NCBI GenBank assembly: GCA_963751105.1
Contig: CAVVTG010000002.1
Coordinates: forward strand, 2,356,001-2,420,000
DNA: 64,000 bases
Direction: 5' to 3'
From: JACVRW01 sp963751105
GTDB taxonomy: Bacteria > Actinomycetota > Thermoleophilia > Solirubrobacterales > Thermoleophilaceae
Under the pieces are notes generated by a model. The model searched no databases. It was not told the DNA's origin and saw only the letters and a program-made list of their open reading frames with translations. The position numbers and the translations under genes are program-made. This document shows, one piece after another, positions 60,258 through 64,000 of the stretch. The first letter of the stretch is position 1. Each line of letters starts with the position of its first letter.

Positions 60258-60838
60258 GCGAATCCCCCTGCCGCGTAGCCCTCTGAGAGCTGACGCCGCA
60301 TCTTGTCCAGGCCAAGCCGCATCCGCCCCTTGACGGTGCCGATGGGCTCGTTCAGCAGCTCGGCAATCTGGCTGTGGCTGAAGCCGCCGAAGTAGGCCAG
60401 CTCGATGGTCTTGCGCTGCTCGTCCGGCAGCGTGTCCAGGGCTGTGCGGATGCTGCGCGCCTCCTCGCGGCGCGCGACCTCCACGTCGGTGCGCTCCTTG
60501 GCCTCGTGACGCTCCTCGATCCCTTCCATCGTCTCCCGTCGACGGTCGTGGACCACATTGCGCCGGAGTGCATCGACAGCCCGGTTGTGGACAATGCCGA
60601 GAACCCACGTCCGGACGCTCCCGCGCGCCTGGTCGTAGCGAAGCCGACTCCTCCAGATCGAGAGGAAGGCCTCCTGCGTTATGTCTTCTGCAGTCACTCG
60701 GTTACCCACCATCCTGTACGCGAGCGAGAACGCCGCGCCGCCGTGACGGTCGTAGAGCAGCTCGAACGCTCGGGGCTTCCCCTCTTGGACGAGCTGCATG
60801 ACCTCCTCGTCCGCGAGATCGCGGATGTCATTCGCCAT
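60254..60838 (-). CDS. ECF sigma factor (SigK-like)
   Basis: A 194-residue extracytoplasmic-function sigma factor. Region 2: FELLYDRHGGAAFSLAYRMVGNRVTAEDITQEAFLSIWRS. Region 4: TLDTLPDEQRKTIELAYFGGFSHSQIAELLNEPIGTVKGRMRLGLDKMRRQL. ATG 60838 (MANDIRDLAD) was selected over an upstream frame start. Paired with the RskA-type anti-sigma by a 4-bp overlap. Targets probably include its own operon; no consensus was tested. Confidence 0.92.
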   Translation of the reverse strand: MANDIRDLADEEVMQLVQEGKPRAFELLYDRHGGAAFSLAYRMVGNRVTAEDITQEAFLSIWRSRLRYDQARGSVRTWVLGIVHNRAVDALRRNVVHDRRRETMEGIEERHEAKERTDVEVARREEARSIRTALDTLPDEQRKTIELAYFGGFSHSQIAELLNEPIGTVKGRMRLGLDKMRRQLSEGYAAGGFA

Positions 60839-60970
60839 GGCGAACACTTCCTTCGCGGCGCAGGGCAAACTGGATCAGCACCGAGTGTTGATTCACCATG
60901 GACGCACGTTCTCCCGCCTGAGCGGGTCTCACTTCAACCGCCGGGGCGGGTACGCCCGTACCTTCGTGCG

Positions 60971-61402
60971 ATGGCTCATTTCCGCGACAGCGTTCCGTCC
61001 AGTCTCGGCCCCGAGGAGACCTTCGACTACCTGGCCTGGTTCTCGAACGCCGGGGACTGGGACCCCGGCGTGGTCGAGGCCGAGCCTCTCGGCGACGGAC
61101 CCGCGCGGGTCGGCTCGCGCTTTCGGGTGGTGACCGAGTTCGCCGGCCGGCGCAACGATCTCGTCTACGAGATCGTCGAGCTCGACCGTCCCCGCCGGGT
61201 CCGGTTGGTGGCCGAGGCCCCCAGCTTCACGAGCGACGACACCATCGAGGTGGCGGGGAGCGCCGGCGGCGTGGAGGTCACCTACGACGCCGACCTGCGC
61301 ATGAAGGGACTGTTCAAGCTGTCCGAGCCGATCACGCGGGTGATCTTCAATCGCGTGGCGGGGCGAGCCAAGGACGGGCTCGAGAAGGCACTGGCGCGCT
61401 GA
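60971..61402 (+). CDS. SRPBCC-family protein
   Basis: A 143-residue START-like protein: MAHFRDSVPSSLGPEETFDYLAWFSNAGDWDPGVVEAEPLG, then NDLVYEIVELDRPRRVRLVAEAPSF and VEVTYDADLRMKGLFKLSEPITRVIF, ending in the amphipathic helix RAKDGLEKALAR. Ligand unknown. It is divergent from the sigma factor gene; the 132-bp gap likely holds both promoters. The 3' end overlaps the remnant F420-type gene by 56 bp. Confidence 0.85.
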   Translation: MAHFRDSVPSSLGPEETFDYLAWFSNAGDWDPGVVEAEPLGDGPARVGSRFRVVTEFAGRRNDLVYEIVELDRPRRVRLVAEAPSFTSDDTIEVAGSAGGVEVTYDADLRMKGLFKLSEPITRVIFNRVAGRAKDGLEKALAR

Positions 61403-61670
61403 GCTGAACGATCGGGATCGTCCGGTTCGCCTTCGCGGCGTCCCGGCGGTAGGTCGCGTAGGGCGCGAACACACGGTCCGCGAGCTCCCAGAGCCTGCGA
61501 CGCTCCGCCTCGTCGTCGATCACAGTGGCCCGCAGCAGGTATGGATCGAGCTTCCAGACGAGATTGGCCGAGATGACGCGACCCAGGCGGGTGGCGGAGA
61601 ACGCGGCGTAGGCGCGGCTGAACCGGCCGGGCGCGTGTCTGGGATCGACGTGTCGGAGCCGAGCGGGCAT
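61347..61670 (-). pseudogene. Internally deleted deazaflavin (F420)-dependent nitroreductase-family gene
   Basis: The frame encodes 107 residues. The N-terminal part (GRFSRAYAAFSATRLGRVISANLVWKLDPYLLR, ending at about residue 48) and the C-terminal part (VIDDEAERRRLWELADRVFAPYATYRRDAAKANRTIPIVQL) both look like the ends of the DUF385/F420-dependent reductase family, but the central beta-barrel region of roughly 60-70 residues that binds the cofactor is missing; the two ends are joined in frame. The protein is thus probably inactive. The C-terminus overlaps the SRPBCC gene. Confidence 0.65.
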
Positions 61671-61712
61671 CGGAGGATTGTTGCTTCTGGCTCGCCGGGT
61701 AGCTTTGCGCCG

Positions 61713-63344
61713 ATGCCACCACGCTTTCAGCGGGCTCACCTGGCGCTCCTGGCCGTGCTGGTCGCACTCTCGCCGCTCGCGGTGGCGGAGGCCTCGAGCG
61801 CCCGGCCCGTGGCCGCGCCGAAATTCGTGAGGAACATCCCCACCGGCGAGACCGGCTGGTTCTCTTCTCCGGGGCTCGTCGACCTCAACCGCGACGGCCG
61901 GCTCGAGATCGTCGCGCCGTTCTACTCGACGCTCGTGTTCGACGCCAAGGGACGCCGCCTGGCTCAGGGGACGGCGACGAGCGGGCGGGTCTATGCCCCC
62001 GGCGTGGTCGCCGACATGGACGGCGACGGCGTCCCCGAGATCGTGGTCGGCGGCAACGAGGGCACGGTCGCGGCGTACAACCTGAGCGGCGGCCGGCTTC
62101 GGCTCAAGGCGGGCTGGCCGGCCTCGACCTGCAGCGGCGGCCAGTGCCCGGAGACCCGCGGCCTGGCGGCGGCCGACCTCGATCGCGACGGCCGGGTGGA
62201 GGTGGTGGCCACCACGACGAATACCTCCGACACCGGCGCGCAGGTCTTCGTGTTCGGCGCGTCGGGAGCGCCCGTGCCGGGCTGGCCCCGCTACAACATG
62301 GGCAGCGACGCCACCTTCAACGGCGCCGGCAACCAGGGCTACGGCGCCTACGGAGAGAACGTCGGCATCGGCAACCTCGACAACGACCCCAGGCTGGAGG
62401 TCGTCGTCACCTTCGACAATCACCAGATCAACGTGTTCAACCACGACGGCACGTCGGTGCTCGCCTCGCCGTGGTTCACGAACCGCGAGAGCGATCACCT
62501 CGGGAACCGTCTGGGCTGGGGCCAGTTCATCCGATGGCTGGGTCCACGCGTGGAGGCACGCCACTACCACCGGCACGTCGGCCCCTGGCCCGACGTCCGG
62601 CGGACCTCGTGGCTGCAGTGGACGGCGTCGCCGCCGTCGGTCGCCGACCTCGACCGCGACGGGCGCAACGAGGTGATCGGACTGCCCAACGTCGAGAGGA
62701 AGGAGCCCTACGAGACGCAAGCCTATGCCTTCATGGTTCTCGACGGCGCCCACGGCAAGGGGAAGCGATCGGCGCGCCGCCACCGAGGCTTCGTCACGCC
62801 GCCGCTCACCGGCAAGCCGGCCGTCCGCCCCGACGGCGACTGGTATCCCCCCAGCGGCATCCCGGCGCCGACGATCATCAACCTGCGGGGAAATCGGCGC
62901 CGCGAGATCATCGCGCCGGTTCCCGACGGGCACGTGTACGCCGTCGGTTCCGGAGGCAGGCGCCTGTGGCGCTACGACTACGCCCGGGGATCGGCCAAGA
63001 CCTTCGCGTCCGAGGTCGTGGCCGCCGACCTCAATCGCAACGGCCGCCCGGAACTGGTCTTCGGCACGTACGGCCCGTCCCCGGGCTCGGGCCGTCTGAT
63101 CGTGCTGTCGGCTGCGGGCAAGCGCCTCTTCGACCTGCGCCTGCGCAACCAGGGCGACAACGGCAACGGCGTCGGCATCCCGGCGGCGCCGTCGATCGGC
63201 GATCTCAACGGCGACGGCCGCCTGGAGATCGTGGTCACGACCTTCGACCACGGGATCGACGTCTACCGCGTGCCGCGGTCGAACACCAGGCGCCTGCCGT
63301 GGCCGACGGGGCGCGGCAGCCTGTTGCGCAACGGGTCCCCGTAG
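61713..63344 (+). CDS. Secreted FG-GAP/VCBS-repeat propeller protein
   Basis: A 543-residue exported protein. The signal peptide covers residues about 1-26 (LALLAVLVALSPLAVAEA). FG-GAP-type repeats with calcium-binding DxNxDG or DxDxDG loops occur throughout: LVDLNRDGRLEIV, VADMDGDGVPEIVVG, ADLDRDGRVEVVA, GNLDNDPRLEVVV, ADLDRDGRNEVIG, ADLNRNGRPELVFG, GDLNGDGRLEIVV. They form an integrin-like propeller, suggesting adhesion or ligand binding. No enzyme domain. ATG 61713 was chosen for the signal peptide. Confidence 0.86.
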   Translation: MPPRFQRAHLALLAVLVALSPLAVAEASSARPVAAPKFVRNIPTGETGWFSSPGLVDLNRDGRLEIVAPFYSTLVFDAKGRRLAQGTATSGRVYAPGVVADMDGDGVPEIVVGGNEGTVAAYNLSGGRLRLKAGWPASTCSGGQCPETRGLAAADLDRDGRVEVVATTTNTSDTGAQVFVFGASGAPVPGWPRYNMGSDATFNGAGNQGYGAYGENVGIGNLDNDPRLEVVVTFDNHQINVFNHDGTSVLASPWFTNRESDHLGNRLGWGQFIRWLGPRVEARHYHRHVGPWPDVRRTSWLQWTASPPSVADLDRDGRNEVIGLPNVERKEPYETQAYAFMVLDGAHGKGKRSARRHRGFVTPPLTGKPAVRPDGDWYPPSGIPAPTIINLRGNRRREIIAPVPDGHVYAVGSGGRRLWRYDYARGSAKTFASEVVAADLNRNGRPELVFGTYGPSPGSGRLIVLSAAGKRLFDLRLRNQGDNGNGVGIPAAPSIGDLNGDGRLEIVVTTFDHGIDVYRVPRSNTRRLPWPTGRGSLLRNGSP

Positions 63345-63386
63345 GGAGCTCCGCGTTCCTGACCACCGGCCGCTGAGGTCCATATC

Positions 63387-63707
63387 GTGCAGGACGTGCT
63401 CTACGGCTACGTGGCAACGATGAAGACCCGCCCAGGCCGGCGCGATGACGTCGTGGCCATTCTGCTCCGCGACGTGGACGACCTGCGTCAGGCGGGCTGC
63501 CACTCGTACATCGTGAGCGTCTCCGACGCCGACGCCGACGCCGACACGATCCACGTCACGGAGGTGTGGGAGAGCAGCGAGCATCACCAGGCCTCGCTTC
63601 AGCTTCCGGCGGTGAGAGCGGCCATCGACGAGGCCATGCCCATGCTCACCGGCGAGTTCACCGGGCAGGAGCGGGACGTGCTGGGCGGCCTGGGCCTCGA
63701 GAGCTAG
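63387..63707 (+). CDS. ABM-family (antibiotic biosynthesis monooxygenase-like) protein
   Basis: A 106-residue dimeric alpha+beta barrel protein: LYGYVATMKTRPGRRDDVVAILLRDVDDLRQAGCHSYIVSVSDADADADTIHVTEVWESSEHHQASLQ. The pattern (strand, helix with degree of charge, strand, VTEVWES motif, His-His) is that of ABM domains, which act as monooxygenases or isomerases on aromatic substrates. The GTG at 63387 is the likely start. No pathway partner is near. Confidence 0.82.
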   Translation: MQDVLYGYVATMKTRPGRRDDVVAILLRDVDDLRQAGCHSYIVSVSDADADADTIHVTEVWESSEHHQASLQLPAVRAAIDEAMPMLTGEFTGQERDVLGGLGLES

Positions 63708-64000
63708 CGGCGCAGCCGCTTCTCGATGTCGCCGGCCACGCCGCGAACGCTCCGCTCGAGCGCCCGCAGCCCGGTGGCCTGACGCTTGCGGTGCTGCTGG
63801 CGGGTGCGGACGAGAACCAGGCCGCCCGCCGCCGCGGTACCGACCACGATCGCGGCCGCGGTGGGCACCCAGTTGCGCGGGTCGCGCATCGCCGACAGCT
63901 CCCAGTCCGAGAGCTCCTCGGCCGCCGCCTCGGTCACGCTCGACAGGCTGCGTTCCATGCGGTCGGACAGCCTCTCCGGCGGATCGACCGGGACGAGCGC
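63704..64000 (-). CDS. Membrane-anchored protein, open at the window edge
   Basis: On the minus strand a frame runs from the edge to the stop at 63704. It reads PVDPPERLSDRMERSLSSVTEAAAEELSDWELSAMRDPRNW, then one hydrophobic helix (VPTAAAIVVGTAAAGGLVLV), then a basic tail (RTRQQHRKRQATG, ERSVRGVAGDIEKRLRR). The start may be ATG 63958 (84 residues) or lie beyond the window, since no stop is seen upstream. The stop overlaps the end of the monooxygenase-like gene by 4 bp. Function unknown. Confidence 0.6.
   Translation of the reverse strand, partial: ALVPVDPPERLSDRMERSLSSVTEAAAEELSDWELSAMRDPRNWVPTAAAIVVGTAAAGGLVLVRTRQQHRKRQATGLRALERSVRGVAGDIEKRLRR

Overview
This window looks like chromosomal DNA from a high-GC, mesophilic actinobacterium. 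The gene mix best fits the Thermoleophilia/Solirubrobacterales group: a split Psp system with PspAA and PspAB partners, an RskA-type anti-sigma/SigK-type sigma pair, several acyl-CoA dehydrogenases, a remnant of a deazaflavin (F420)-dependent reductase family gene, leaderless or 4-bp-overlap gene starts, and many secreted beta-propeller, PKD and FG-GAP proteins. That placement is inference from content, not from a marker gene. No rRNA, tRNA, CRISPR array, phage gene, transposase or integrase was recognised.

Layout. 1-2083: end of a membrane protein, a membrane-anchored monohaem cytochrome c, and a convergent secreted LVIVD propeller. 2162-8271: gltBD (glutamate synthase) on the minus strand; gltB appears to start at a CTG codon behind a perfect AGGAGG. 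8419-9213: an orphan ParA-like ATPase. 9222-9474: a 250-bp non-coding palindrome with two covarying hairpins. 9507-15608: an amidase, then the minus-strand operon lysA-hom-thrC-thrB-nudix (lysine/threonine branch of the aspartate pathway). 15671-19896: ArsR/SRPBCC pair with its likely operator, a secreted sugar dehydrogenase-like lipoprotein and an alpha/beta hydrolase. 19895-22347: a metal (probably zinc) ABC transporter operon behind a Fur/Zur-like palindrome and a leaderless start. 22271-28978: lgt-like gene, subtilase, a second copy of the repeat hairpin, YibE/F protein, M23 peptidase, htpX-pspAB. 29039-32104: isocitrate lyase, GNAT acetyltransferase (CTG start again), aldehyde dehydrogenase.

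32197-41135: a frameshifted gene, a methyltransferase, CAAX protease and DUF6653-like membrane proteins divergent from a TetR gene, an acyl-CoA dehydrogenase, an AraC-type regulator, a secreted propeller, SRPBCC protein, pspA-pspAA, and a thioesterase. 41147-50501: lipoproteins, a 56-residue membrane protein, a CW_binding_2 lipoprotein, a secreted RTX-like repeat protein, and three more acyl-CoA dehydrogenase subunits with a TetR gene. 50513-55714: oxidoreductase, Ser/Thr kinase with TPR tail, thiolase and 3-hydroxyacyl-CoA dehydrogenase. 55731-64000: CNNM/HlyC protein, pterin dehydratase, a cobalamin-type binding protein, rhomboid, anti-sigma and sigma factor, SRPBCC, an internally deleted F420-type reductase, an FG-GAP protein, a monooxygenase-like protein and an edge gene.

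How the parts connect. Acyl-CoA dehydrogenases, thiolase, hydroxyacyl-CoA dehydrogenase, thioesterase and isocitrate lyase together suggest growth on fatty or other acyl-CoA substrates with the glyoxylate bypass. An identical 16-bp palindrome (TTGACTGACCAGTCAA) lies before an acyl-CoA dehydrogenase (43298) and between thiolase and hydroxyacyl-CoA dehydrogenase (54904), pointing to one TetR-type regulon. The envelope-stress parts (HtpX, PspAB, PspA, PspAA) sit in two loci about 11 kb apart.
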